Shown: positions 52,867-63,200 of the stretch, piece by piece | Layout of the letters: each line of letters begins with the position of its first letter | Numbering within the stretch: position 1 is the stretch's first letter | Assembly: GCF_947495255.1 (NCBI RefSeq) | Contig: NZ_CANLYI010000009.1 | Coordinates: 144,530-208,529 of the forward strand | Origin: an uncultured Winogradskyella sp. | GTDB lineage: Bacteria; Bacteroidota; Bacteroidia; Flavobacteriales; Flavobacteriaceae | Direction of reading: 5' to 3' | Length of the DNA stretch: 64,000 bases | Notes under the pieces: generated by a model | What the model saw: the letters and a program-made list of their open reading frames with translations, nothing else | Told to the model about the DNA's origin: nothing | Database searches by the model: none | Position numbers and translations under genes: made by a program

Positions 52867-54594
52867 ATGGAACACTTTGTAGTATCGGCTCGTAAGTACA
52901 GACCACAAACCTTTAAGGATGTTGTAGGTCAGCAAGCTATTACAAATACTTTACTCAACGCTATTGAAAACAATCACTTAGCACAAGCTTTATTATTTAC
53001 AGGCCCTAGAGGTGTTGGTAAAACAACATGCGCTCGTATTTTGTCGAAAATGATAAATAGTGATGGTGATACTAAGGAAGACGAAGATTTTGCTTTTAAT
53101 ATTTTTGAATTAGATGCGGCTTCTAACAATTCTGTTGATGACATTAGAAGTTTAACTGATCAAGTAAGGATTCCTCCACAAGTTGGTAAATACAAAGTTT
53201 ATATTATTGATGAGGTCCACATGTTATCTCAAGCTGCTTTTAATGCTTTCCTTAAAACATTAGAAGAACCACCAAAACATTGTATTTTTATTTTAGCTAC
53301 AACTGAAAAACATAAAATCATCCCAACGATATTATCGCGTTGTCAGATTTTTGATTTTAAAAGAATCACAGTTTCAGATGCAAAAGAATACTTAAAATAT
53401 ATTGCTAAAGAACAAGGCATTACTGCAGAAGATGACGCACTACATATTATTGCTCAAAAAGCAGATGGTGCCATGCGAGATGCTCTATCTATTTTTGACC
53501 GAGTAGTTAGTTTTTCTGGTAAGAACCTAACAAGACAAGCTGTTACTGAAAATTTAAATGTACTAGATTACGAAACGTATTTTACAAGTACAGATTTAAT
53601 TTTAGAGAATAAGATTCCAGATTTATTAATACAATTCAATAGTATTCTATCTAAAGGGTTTGATGGTCATCATTATATTGCAGGTTTAGCTTCTCATTTT
53701 AGAGATTTAATGGTTTGTAAGAATCCTGTAACCATTCCGTTATTAGAAGTTGGTGAAGATACAAGTCTTAAATATCAAGAACAGTCGCAAAAGACAACAC
53801 ACACCTTTCTTATGGAAGGTATTAGACTCGCTAATGACTGCGATTTAAAATATAAGACCAGTAAAAATCAACGTTTACTCGTTGAGTTAACACTTATGCA
53901 ACTTGCCTCTATCACTTTTGATGGAGAAAAAAAAAATCTTAAGCACTTCATAATTCCGTCTTCGTATTTTAAAGCAAGAGGTATCACACCTATTCCTGTT
54001 ACAAAACCAAAAACAGAAGTAAAAACTCCTGAAAACAAAACCATTTCAGAAGAACAAATAAAACCTAAAGAAACAGTTGCTACTGTTGCTGAGCCAGTTA
54101 TAAATATCCCTAAAATATCTATTAATAAACCAAAATCATCTACTTCTGGTTTATCATTAAAAAGTATTAGAGAAAAGAAAGAGCATCAGCTACGTCAAAT
54201 GGATGTAGTAATTGATGAAGACGACTTACCTAAAGAAGCCGTTACACAAGAAGCATTAGACGAAGCCTGGAAAATCTATACGGCTCAAATGGATAAGAAA
54301 GGTGAAAAAATTATGGCTTCCATTCTGCAAATGGATCAACCAAAACTAAAAGGAACGACCATTTATTTAACGTATTCTAATAATACCAATAAGATAGAAT
54401 TAGAACGTGCTGAATTTCCGTTAATGGCTTTTTTAAAAAAGAAATTGCTTAATTACGATTTAAAACTAGACATAACCGTTAACGAAGAAATTGCTAAAAA
54501 ATACGCATTTACACCTCTAGAAAAATACGAAAAATTGAAAGAAAAGAATCCTAATCTTGAAATATTAAGACAAACTTTTGGATTAGATATATAA
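52867..54594 (+). CDS. dnaX: DNA polymerase III subunit gamma/tau
   Basis: 575 residues. The clamp-loader ATPase has Walker A GPRGVGKTT (about 46-54), Walker B IIDEVHMLS, and the SRC motif LSRCQ with the arginine finger. Domain III follows to about 365, and then a Pro/Lys-rich linker and a tau-like C-terminal part that would contact the polymerase and helicase. The segment after Walker A, ARILSKMINSDGDTKEDEDFAFNIFELDAASNN, runs straight through without the four-cysteine zinc module found in E. coli DnaX. Flavobacterial DnaX proteins appear generally to lack it. Loads the sliding clamp on DNA. Confidence 0.94.
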   Translation: MEHFVVSARKYRPQTFKDVVGQQAITNTLLNAIENNHLAQALLFTGPRGVGKTTCARILSKMINSDGDTKEDEDFAFNIFELDAASNNSVDDIRSLTDQVRIPPQVGKYKVYIIDEVHMLSQAAFNAFLKTLEEPPKHCIFILATTEKHKIIPTILSRCQIFDFKRITVSDAKEYLKYIAKEQGITAEDDALHIIAQKADGAMRDALSIFDRVVSFSGKNLTRQAVTENLNVLDYETYFTSTDLILENKIPDLLIQFNSILSKGFDGHHYIAGLASHFRDLMVCKNPVTIPLLEVGEDTSLKYQEQSQKTTHTFLMEGIRLANDCDLKYKTSKNQRLLVELTLMQLASITFDGEKKNLKHFIIPSSYFKARGITPIPVTKPKTEVKTPENKTISEEQIKPKETVATVAEPVINIPKISINKPKSSTSGLSLKSIREKKEHQLRQMDVVIDEDDLPKEAVTQEALDEAWKIYTAQMDKKGEKIMASILQMDQPKLKGTTIYLTYSNNTNKIELERAEFPLMAFLKKKLLNYDLKLDITVNEEIAKKYAFTPLEKYEKLKEKNPNLEILRQTFGLDI

Positions 54595-54606
54595 CCCACT
54601 ACGACT

Positions 54607-55191
54607 ATGAAACAATTAGTATTACTTTTATTAATAATAGGAATAGGCTTATCAAGCTGCGAAGGTAGGAAAACACAAAATCAAGCTTTATCTGAAAGCA
54701 TTGAGGAATTTAAAAAAACGGTGAATTTTGAAACTAACATTTATATACCTGAAACCTATATAGAGCAAGAAGTAGATACTCTTATGAGTAATGGTTTTAG
54801 AGTAAAAATTAAAACCTATTCTGATTTATCTAATGCAGTTAGATTTTCAAAAATAAAAGACACTATTAATTATCAGATGCATTATAGAAACTTCAAGTTT
54901 GATATTAGCATCTCTAAAGATGATAAAGAAATTTACAATGAAAATTTCGATAAGCAGAAAATAAATAAAGTCTTTAAATACAATGCCAATTTAGTTAGTG
55001 GTTCTGATTTATACAATTTTAATACCCTTGCGGTTTTAAAATCTATTAATGTAAATGATGACCCTTCTTATAAAAATATGGTGTTAATAGATATTATGTA
55101 TGCCATTCCTGAATCTGACAAATACGCCATTCATAGGTTATATATTGATAACAATGGAAAATCTAATGTGGTACAAACAGAAGTAAAATAA
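54607..55191 (+). CDS. Lipoprotein of unknown function
   Basis: 194 residues with a lipobox (LLIIGIGLSSC) and an acidic/polar +2 region. The mature part alternates beta strands with charged residues and has no recognisable catalytic motif. It lies 12 bp after dnaX and 2 bp before miaE, so it is probably read from the dnaX promoter, but its role with either gene is not apparent. Confidence 0.75.
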   Translation: MKQLVLLLLIIGIGLSSCEGRKTQNQALSESIEEFKKTVNFETNIYIPETYIEQEVDTLMSNGFRVKIKTYSDLSNAVRFSKIKDTINYQMHYRNFKFDISISKDDKEIYNENFDKQKINKVFKYNANLVSGSDLYNFNTLAVLKSINVNDDPSYKNMVLIDIMYAIPESDKYAIHRLYIDNNGKSNVVQTEVK

Positions 55192-55193
55192 TT

Positions 55194-55775
55194 ATGTTAG
55201 GACTAAAATTACCAACAGATCCAAGATGGGTAAATATCGTTGAAAAGAATATAGAAGATATTTTAACGGATCATGCTTATTGCGAACAAAAGGCTGCAAG
55301 TACTGCAATTTCATTAATTGTAGGTTTCCCAGAATACACTGAGCTAGTACAAGAAATGATTGAATTGGCCAATGAAGAAATGAGCCATTTTAAAATGGTA
55401 CACGATAGGATTTTAGAAAACGGCTGGACGCTTGGTAGAGATCGCAAAGACGATTATGTTATTGCTCTTATTAAGTTCTTTCCTAAAGGTGGAAGCAGAA
55501 CGACACAATTAGTGCACAGACTTTTATATGCTGCTTTAATTGAAGCACGTAGCTGTGAACGTTTTAGATTACTTTCTGAAGAATTAGAAGATAAGAAACT
55601 AGCTAAGTTCTACCGAAAACTAATGATAAGCGAAGCAGGACATTACACTATGTTTTTAAATTTTGCTAGAAAATATGGCGACCGAAAAGAAGTAGATGAT
55701 AAATGGGAAGCTTTATTAGATTTTGAAGCAAATATTATGAAATCCTTGGGGAATAAGGAAACTATACATGGCTAA
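55194..55775 (+). CDS. miaE: tRNA-(ms2io6A)-hydroxylase
   Basis: 193 residues, a ferritin-like di-iron monooxygenase. The iron ligands appear in two EXXH pairs: EEMSHFKMV and EAGHYTMF, with further acids in EQKAAST and EARSCERF. It hydroxylates the isopentenyl side chain of ms2i6A37 in tRNAs decoding UNN codons. A start ML-GLKLPTDPRW is family-typical. It is followed by a strong bidirectional hairpin. Confidence 0.92.
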   Translation: MLGLKLPTDPRWVNIVEKNIEDILTDHAYCEQKAASTAISLIVGFPEYTELVQEMIELANEEMSHFKMVHDRILENGWTLGRDRKDDYVIALIKFFPKGGSRTTQLVHRLLYAALIEARSCERFRLLSEELEDKKLAKFYRKLMISEAGHYTMFLNFARKYGDRKEVDDKWEALLDFEANIMKSLGNKETIHG

Positions 55776-55776
55776 A

Positions 55777-55813
55777 TAAAAAAGCCTTAACTGAAAAGTT
55801 AAGGCTTTTTTAT
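55777..55813. terminator. Bidirectional terminator between miaE and the barrel-protein gene
   Basis: Arms AAAAAGCCTTAAC / GTTAAGGCTTTTT around TGAAAA, with the flanking A- and T-runs acting as U-runs in both directions. Confidence 0.85.
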
Positions 55814-55832
55814 TACACTAATTCTAACATAT

Positions 55833-56363
55833 TTAGAGCTTCATCCCAAACCCAAATTGTAAGACATTATTTTTTGCTTCGAATGTTGTCAAATCTTGAT
55901 CTAAAATGTTTGTTAATCCATAAGATGCTCTAGCATCTATAAATAATTCATCTGTTAACATAAACTCAACACCTATGACTCCTGATACTGCAAATGTTGA
56001 AAATCCGTCTTTATCCTTCCAAGTTTTTAGACTAGGTTGAGGACCTACTAAAAATGAAAAACGATCAGTAAACGAAATATTTAAAAGAAGCGGTAAATGA
56101 ATATAATCTGCTCTTATTTCTTGAGCTTTACCTCCTTCTGCAGACCACTGTAGCTCTGTTCTTAATCCAATTTTTTCATTGAACTCAAAATCTACAAATC
56201 CTGCAAAAGCAAATCCGTTTCTATGCTGATTTGAAAACTCAGCATCTGGCTTATAGTCTAAATTAGATACATTTAATGCGCCTCTAATTCCGTAAAAAAT
56301 GTCTTGTGAAAGACCTACGCTTGTAAAGGATACAAATATTAAAAGAAATAAATATTTTTTCAT
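55833..56363 (-). CDS. Small outer-membrane beta-barrel protein
   Basis: 176 residues with a signal peptide (VSFTSVGLSQD) and an eight-strand-type barrel: alternating hydrophobic residues, GYGLTNI-like turns and the end ENNVLQFGFGMKL. It belongs to the PorT/outer-membrane beta-barrel (OMP_b-brl_2) type found in all Bacteroidota. The ligand is unknown. It is transcribed alone. Confidence 0.82.
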   Translation of the reverse strand: MKKYLFLLIFVSFTSVGLSQDIFYGIRGALNVSNLDYKPDAEFSNQHRNGFAFAGFVDFEFNEKIGLRTELQWSAEGGKAQEIRADYIHLPLLLNISFTDRFSFLVGPQPSLKTWKDKDGFSTFAVSGVIGVEFMLTDELFIDARASYGLTNILDQDLTTFEAKNNVLQFGFGMKL

Positions 56364-56423
56364 AATTAGTTATTATAGGAAGCTAAGATAAATTAATTTC
56401 TATATTTATGATATTATATAAAG

Positions 56424-56460
56424 AAAAATCGGACAAACTACATGCTTTAGTCTGATTTTT
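56424..56460 (-). terminator. Terminator of the sixA-ppk1-ppx operon
   Basis: On the minus strand arms AAAAATC-GAC-like and GTC-GATTTTT with one mismatch around a 15-nt loop, ending in TTTCTTT. It overlaps the ppx stop codon. Confidence 0.6.
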
Positions 56461-57365
56461 TATATCACCACACTAGAAACAGTTTCATAATACATACTTT
56501 TTATAATTCCATCTGATAGTCCAATTTTTGGAACATAAATATCTTTTGCTCCACTCCATTTCATAGCAGAAAGATAAATTCTTGTTGCAGGTATAATAAC
56601 ATCTGCCCTATCTTGATTAAGATTTAATTTTGTAATTCGTTCTTCGTAAGAATAATTTTGAAGCATTTTGTAATAGCTTGTGAGATAAAAATAAGTTAAT
56701 GGTTTCCCTGCGTCTTTTCCAGAAATTTTAAAAATCTTGTTGATGTTACCACCAGAACCTATTAATTCTATTTTATCGTATTTTTTTGTATTCTCCTTGA
56801 TCCAGCTTTCTAATTCTTGCCAAGTTTCATTCCTTACAATATCATTTAAAAGCCTTACAGTACCTATTTTAAATGATCTAGATTGTTTTTTATCACCATT
56901 ATGAATAATAGAAAACTCCGTACTTCCACCTCCAACATCTACATATAAATACGTTTTATTTGGGTTTATAAAAGACTGTAAATCTGTAGCTGCAATAATG
57001 GCAGCTTCCTCTTCTCCATCAATAATTTCAATATTAATACCACAAGATTCTAATATTCTTTTTTGTAATGGTTCGCTATTTTTTGCTTCGCGCATTGCAG
57101 AAGTTGCACATGCTTTATACCTTACAACACCATGAGATTTTATAATTAAGCTAAATGCTTGCATGGTATCCATCATTCTATTCTGGTTATATTCTGATAT
57201 TTCACCATTAAGAAAAACATCTGCTCCCAATCTAATAGGTACACGAACGAGGGAATTTTTTTTAAAAATCACCAACTCGTCATCTTGTTCAATGATATTT
57301 GAAATTAATAGTCTCACAGCATTAGACCCAATATCAATGGCTGCAAATTTCTGTATCTTCAGCAT
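56460..57365 (-). CDS. ppx: Exopolyphosphatase / Ppx-GppA family phosphatase
   Basis: 301 residues, the N-terminal actin-like ATPase-fold pair of the Ppx/GppA family: phosphate loop AIDIGSNAVRLLI and second loop VDVGGGSTEFS. It lacks the C-terminal HD-like part of E. coli Ppx, which is normal for the short family members. It hydrolyses the end of polyphosphate, or removes the 5'-phosphate of pppGpp. The start is 2 bp from the ppk1 stop, so the pair makes and breaks polyphosphate from one transcript. Confidence 0.9.
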   Translation of the reverse strand: MLKIQKFAAIDIGSNAVRLLISNIIEQDDELVIFKKNSLVRVPIRLGADVFLNGEISEYNQNRMMDTMQAFSLIIKSHGVVRYKACATSAMREAKNSEPLQKRILESCGINIEIIDGEEEAAIIAATDLQSFINPNKTYLYVDVGGGSTEFSIIHNGDKKQSRSFKIGTVRLLNDIVRNETWQELESWIKENTKKYDKIELIGSGGNINKIFKISGKDAGKPLTYFYLTSYYKMLQNYSYEERITKLNLNQDRADVIIPATRIYLSAMKWSGAKDIYVPKIGLSDGIIKSMYYETVSSVVI

Positions 57366-57367
57366 AA

Positions 57368-59422
57368 TTATCCTTCTAAATTATTTAAATAATACCTATA
57401 AGTATCAAATTGTGCTCTTACTTTAGGGTTGTTATTTCTTCGGTAGCTATTATCTTGATTTTCATTAATAATTCTTGCCTTTACATTATCATTCCAACAT
57501 ATATCATATAAATGTTGTAGCTCTCTTTTTATATCTTCGTCATAAATAGGACAGCTAACTTCTACTCTATTATCAATGTTGCGCGTCATCCAATCCGCAG
57601 ATGATATATATATATTAGGGTTTTGTTGATTAGAAAATATATACAAGCGTGTATGTTCTAAGAATTTATCTATAATACTAATTATTTCTATATTCTCACT
57701 CATACCTTTCACTCCAGGAACCAGACAACACAAACCTCTTATGATCATCTGAATTTTTACACCTGCTCTGCTGGCTTCATATAACTTGTCTATCATTTTA
57801 TAGCTACTGATGCTATTCATCTTTAACTTAATATAAGCAGGCTTACCTTTTTTAGCATTTTCAATTTCATTATCAATTAAGGCAAATATTCTCGATTTTG
57901 TATAATGAGGAGAGGTAATAATGTGTTTATATCTATTTACCTTATAGTTCACTTCTAAGAAATTAAATACTTTATAAACGTCCTTTAGGATTTTTGGATT
58001 AGCCGTCATCAAAGTAAAATCTGTATAAATTTTAGCTGTAGACTCATTGAAGTTTCCGGTACTAATAAACCCGTAACGAACTAGTTTTTCATTTTCTTCG
58101 CGCTCAATAACACACATTTTACAATGCACCTTTAAACCTGTAACACCAAATAGCATTGTTACACCTTCATCTTGCATTTGCTCAGCGTAGTTGATATTTG
58201 CCTCTTCATCAAAACGTGCTCTTAACTCTATAGATACTGTTACTTTTTTTCCGTTTTTAGCAGCATTAATTAAAGAGCTCGCGACATGAGAAATTTGTGC
58301 CAACCTATAAATAGTAATCTTTATCGTTTTAACTTTAGGATCTAAAGCGGCTTCTCTTAAAAACTTTACGATATAAGAGAATGTATGATATGGCGTATAA
58401 ATTAAGTAATCCTTTTTAGCGATTGTTTTAAATATACTTTCTTCTAAACTAAGGCCTTTTACAGGTAAAGGTTTTATTTTACTATATAATAAGTCTGTTC
58501 GCCCTAAACTTGGGAAACTCATATAATCTCGTCGGTTATGATAACGACCACCAGGAATTATACTTTCCTTCTCATCAATTTTCATTCTGTTTAACAAGAA
58601 ACTAAGTGTATCTGCTTCAATACTTTTATCATATACAAAACGCACAGGAACTCCACTTTGTCTATCCTTTACACTTTCTGATAATTTATCTATAAAACTT
58701 TTACTTAAATCACTGTCAAAATCTAATTCACCATCTCTGGTAATTTTTATCATGTGTGCAGTAATAGTATCGTAACTAAAAATATTAAAAATGTCATCTA
58801 AACAATATCTAAGGATATCATCTAACATTATAATATAGCTATTCTCACCTTTATTTGGTAGAACAACAAATCGATCCATTGCCGCAGAAATTTCAATTAA
58901 AGCAAATTGATCCTTTGCATTTCTGCTACTCATCTTTACGGATAGATAAGCCGAAATATCCTTTAGTTCTGGTAAAGCAACTTCTTCATTAAGCATAATT
59001 ACTACAAGTGCAGGACTTATCTCTTGATAAAAGTAATTTTTAATAAACTCATGATGCTCCTTATCAATTTGCGACTCATTAATAATATAGATTTTCTCTT
59101 GTTGTAATTCAGATTCTATTTCATCTAAAATTTCAAGACTATAACTTTGCTGTTGTATAACAATCTCAGTTATTTTTTCTAATAAATCACCTGCTTTAAT
59201 ACCACCTAATTCACTCTTTCCTCCTTTACCTGCCTCATATATTCTCTTAACAGTAGCATATCTTACTTTAAAAAACTCATCTAAATTATTAGAAAAAATA
59301 CCTAAAAAGCGTAATCGTTCTATTAGAGGAACTTCAACATCAGCTGCCTCTTGTAATACACGCTCGTTAAATTTTAACCAACTTAACTCTCTATTTATAT
59401 ATATGTTTTTATCTTTTGTCAT
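57368..59422 (-). CDS. ppk1: Polyphosphate kinase 1
   Basis: 684 residues, typical of Ppk1, which polymerises the gamma-phosphate of ATP into polyphosphate at the inner membrane. N-terminal signature is NRELSWLKFNERVLQEA. The phospho-accepting histidine region is GLKVHCKMCVIE and a second histidine region is EHTRLYIFS; the sequence FISTGNFNESTAKIYTDF joins them. It overlaps sixA by 4 bp and is followed 2 bp later by ppx. Confidence 0.94.
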   Translation of the reverse strand: MTKDKNIYINRELSWLKFNERVLQEAADVEVPLIERLRFLGIFSNNLDEFFKVRYATVKRIYEAGKGGKSELGGIKAGDLLEKITEIVIQQQSYSLEILDEIESELQQEKIYIINESQIDKEHHEFIKNYFYQEISPALVVIMLNEEVALPELKDISAYLSVKMSSRNAKDQFALIEISAAMDRFVVLPNKGENSYIIMLDDILRYCLDDIFNIFSYDTITAHMIKITRDGELDFDSDLSKSFIDKLSESVKDRQSGVPVRFVYDKSIEADTLSFLLNRMKIDEKESIIPGGRYHNRRDYMSFPSLGRTDLLYSKIKPLPVKGLSLEESIFKTIAKKDYLIYTPYHTFSYIVKFLREAALDPKVKTIKITIYRLAQISHVASSLINAAKNGKKVTVSIELRARFDEEANINYAEQMQDEGVTMLFGVTGLKVHCKMCVIEREENEKLVRYGFISTGNFNESTAKIYTDFTLMTANPKILKDVYKVFNFLEVNYKVNRYKHIITSPHYTKSRIFALIDNEIENAKKGKPAYIKLKMNSISSYKMIDKLYEASRAGVKIQMIIRGLCCLVPGVKGMSENIEIISIIDKFLEHTRLYIFSNQQNPNIYISSADWMTRNIDNRVEVSCPIYDEDIKRELQHLYDICWNDNVKARIINENQDNSYRRNNNPKVRAQFDTYRYYLNNLEG

Positions 59423-59907
59423 TTTCTTAATTCCTTTGGAATAATTACAAATTCGGTAGTGCCTTTTTTCAAATCTTTCCAGTCATTTATCTCAAAATTG
59501 AGTTTAACTAATCCGCTTGTAGGAAGATTATCTATAAAAACATCACCAAATATATTAGAAATTGATGTGAATGCATGATTGTGACCAAAAATCATAACAT
59601 CATCAATATTATTTGGTATTTTTTTTATGAATTCTATCACATTTCTACCGTCAAAATCATATAAATCTTCGATAATAGAAATTTCATTTTCAGGAATTTG
59701 CAGCGTTCTTATAAAGATTTTACACGTGCTTAATGCTCTTTTTGCAGGGCTAGAAAAAATATTTTTACAATAAAAAACTCTATTAACAAGCTGATTAACA
59801 ACCAATTCAGAATCAACAAACCCCCTATCTTGTAGTGGTCTATCTCGGTCGGAAACATCATGTTTCCATGAAGATTTACCATGCCTTACTAGTGTAATAC
59901 TTTTCAT
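59419..59907 (-). CDS. sixA: SixA-type histidine phosphatase
   Basis: 162 residues from the ATG at 59907, chosen because MKSITLVRHGKSSW begins the family; a longer start adds an unrelated 17-residue head. It is a short histidine-phosphatase fold with the nucleophile in RHG (His9) and the second histidine in FGHNHAF. SixA dephosphorylates phosphohistidine proteins such as HPt domains or PTS components. It is the first gene of the polyphosphate operon and overlaps ppk1 by 4 bp. Confidence 0.88.
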   Translation of the reverse strand: MKSITLVRHGKSSWKHDVSDRDRPLQDRGFVDSELVVNQLVNRVFYCKNIFSSPAKRALSTCKIFIRTLQIPENEISIIEDLYDFDGRNVIEFIKKIPNNIDDVMIFGHNHAFTSISNIFGDVFIDNLPTSGLVKLNFEINDWKDLKKGTTEFVIIPKELRK

Positions 59908-60239
59908 ACAATTACGATTAAACGCATATTTTACCGACAAAAGGTTGCACATGTCCACCTTAACGAGTAAATTGCCGCCTTAACATCAAAGTTTGTTTAT
60001 GGTTTTAGTTAATAGTTATTTTGTTACGTAAAAATAATGTAAATGATCCCAAATCAAAAAATATATTAATCCATTAAATATATTTCATTTACGTTAATAA
60101 TATCTCCCTCTATATTTTAACAAAAACGAATAATAATATTATTCGATACTGAATTGTTTATGCTCAAATTTTATTTGTAGTCATAACTATGTTCAGTTGA
60201 TATATAAAATTATTGACACAATAAGTTATTATGTACAGT
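59908..60239. other. 332-bp intergenic region before the adhesin gene
   Basis: No ORF or RNA gene seen. It holds a palindrome at 60127-60145 and an interrupted AT-rich inverted repeat at about 60034-60103. Divergent promoters for sixA (minus) and the adhesin gene (plus) are expected, but no perfect TAnnTTTG element was found for either. Confidence 0.6.
60127..60145. repeat. 19-bp palindrome upstream of the adhesin gene
   Basis: CGAATAATA-A-TATTATTCG, perfect 9-bp arms around one base, 95 bp before the start at 60240. It could be a regulator site; the AT-rich composition limits the significance. Confidence 0.4.
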
Positions 60240-63200
60240 ATGAGAAAAAAATACAATTGTATTTCTGTAGTAAATTTAACAAGAGCTATTTTTTTAGCTT
60301 TATTTGTTGTTTTACCAAATCTGTTAACAGCACAGCAGTCACCATCAATTCAGACTGGTGTTACTTTTCAATGGGTAGAAGCTACACAACCAAATGGTAC
60401 GTATCCTGCAACAATTGAATCGGTAACTATTAATGGTGAAGTATATAATACGTTTGCAGTTCCTTCAGATTATGAAATGACGCGCGTTGGACGAAAAGGT
60501 CACGCATACAATCATATTATGGAGAATTCATCAACTATTTTCGCAGATAGTAGTGATCCCTTATGGCACTCAGAAGCGCTGTCTGCGTTTCAAGATAAGA
60601 ATTTAAATCACTTTTTCGCTTGTAGTTTTAACGGTAGAAACATCTGTTTAGATTTTGATGCTGTGGAAACAACAGACGCACAAAAACAAACTATTTTTTA
60701 TAATCCTTCAATACCTGCCAATGAAGGCGGTGTTTTAGCAATTACTGAGCGTAATGCTAATAACTGTTACCATATCGCAGTTTTTGGAATTCCTGTTGGT
60801 GGAGGTCCAGAACAATTTTTAGGTGAAACTTTTGTAAGATCTAATAATAATACAATCAATGGTACTTACTCTCCTCCAAACCAAGTACCAAATTCCGGAA
60901 CAGATTATTGGTTAACAGATCGTACAGTTGAACAAAATAAAACGCTTGGTATGGCATTATTCTATTTGAGTGATATTGTACCAATAGGTTCAAAAATCAC
61001 AAAGATTGAATTTAATGCTTCAACTAATGATCATGGTGATGGTAAGTTTTTAATTCTACAAAAATATGCCGTAGATAACCATGAGACCAATTGTATCAAT
61101 GAGCTCTATACAGGTGATCTAAAATTATCCAATAGTTCTCCTGATAATTCTACATATACATTAGTTTCTGCTCCAACTCCTGCCGGCGCATTTTTTGAGC
61201 TTAATGCAGACGGAACTTATACTTACCAACCAACTGATAATTTTACTGGTGAAGTAAGTTTTGAATATAGTATTTGTTTACCTGCTCCGAACCAGTCTGT
61301 TTGTGACCAAGCAACAGTATATATGAATTTTGTGGATTTACCTCCAGATCCTTCATATGAAGTAGATTGTAATGCTGATGATACTTTTAATATCGAAGTT
61401 ACTTCTCCATTAGGTGCAGAATTTGAATACAAATTAAATACAGGTGCTTTTCAGAGTTCTCCAATATTCAATATTCCTGCTGGTTCCTATAATTTAGTTA
61501 TTAGAAATACTAATACAACTTGTGAAAAAGTTTACACAAACAACCCAATTTTATTATCTAATATGAAAATAACAGGGGACATCACAGATGTATCTTGTAA
61601 GTTAGGTGATGATGGCGCAATAGACATTTCAGTCTCTGGTGGAACGCCTCCATATACATATAGTTGGAATAATTCTGCGACATCCGAAGATTTGTTAGGT
61701 TTATATGCAGGTACATATACCGTAACTGTTACAGATGCAAATGGTTGTACAGAAAACGAAGACTTTGAAGTTGAGCAACCCAATGAAGAATTATCTGTAG
61801 CGGTTGACTGGATAAAACATGTTGACTGTCATGGTAATTCTTCTGGAGACTTTAAAGTAATTGGTTCTGGTGGAACACCTCCTTACCTATATTCTGTTGA
61901 TGGAGGAACAACAACCCAATCTAGTGATTTCTTTGCACCTCCTTTTACTGCTGGTGATTATACTGTTACCATTATTGATGCGTTAGATTGTACTTCTACT
62001 GTAAATCTAGAAATTACAGAACCAGATGAAATAGTTGTTACTGTTTCTTCAATAACGAATGTAGAATGTAATGGCGAAAATACAGGTGCTATTTACTTAA
62101 ATGTAGAAGGTGGAACTCCTCCAATTTATTATACTTGGGATGATGGTTCTACTAATGATAATTTAACAAATATTGGTGCAGGTATCTATAATGTTACTGT
62201 TGTTGATAATTATAGTTGTTCTGTTTCAACGAGTATTACAGTTAATGAGCCACCATTTAAAAATTTTAACTCTCAAATCTTTGCTGCCGTTTGTAATAAT
62301 GCAGGAACTTTTGAAGACTCTACAGATGACTTTATTACATTCACTATAGATCCAGATGCTCCAACAGATTATTTCCAAAATCCTTACACATATAATGTTT
62401 CAGCAACACAAAATGGATCTGCGGTTGATGTATTTTATAATAAAACTACATATCCTTCTGGATCACATGTCGTTTCGGAAGAAATTGCTAATAATGTAAG
62501 TTATGGCTACCCAACAGATTTTATTATACATAATGGAGGCTTAGGAAACGACGACTTTGTAATTACAATTACGTCTAATCCTTGTGGATTAACGGAAACG
62601 TTAAACTTAACTAATCCTGGTACATGTTCTGAAGATTGTGTTCCAGAATCTACTAATAAACAAGTTACTTACACTTTTGAATCTGATTTTATACTTACAG
62701 AAGCTGACGAGTTAGCTGTTAATATTCCAAAATTTAATCCTGGAAGTACTAGAACACTAACACAAGTAGAAGTAAGTTATTCTAGTGAATTCAGAAGCGC
62801 AGTTCTATTTGAAAACAAAACTACTAACGGATTTGTTAGAGGCGCTATTGACACAGATATATCTTACAAGATTGGTAATCTTAGTCCTATCGTTTCAAAT
62901 GCAGAATTAGCTAGAACAAATGGCTATGCTACTTCTCAATATATTCCGATTAACGAAGAAGTTCTAGTACCTGCGCAAGGCAATTGGCCTGGAGATAGTG
63001 CTAGCTCTAATTCTACCTATTTTGCTATGGATGAAGAATTTAATGATTTTGCATCTAAATCATTCTTATTAGGTATTGATCCAACAAATAATCCATTATG
63101 GGTAACAAATATAATTGGAGATTCTACTGCTGATGATGATATGATTTATGAAATGGATACAACTTTAGACAGTGGAAATGTAATTTACACTTCTGTTAGT

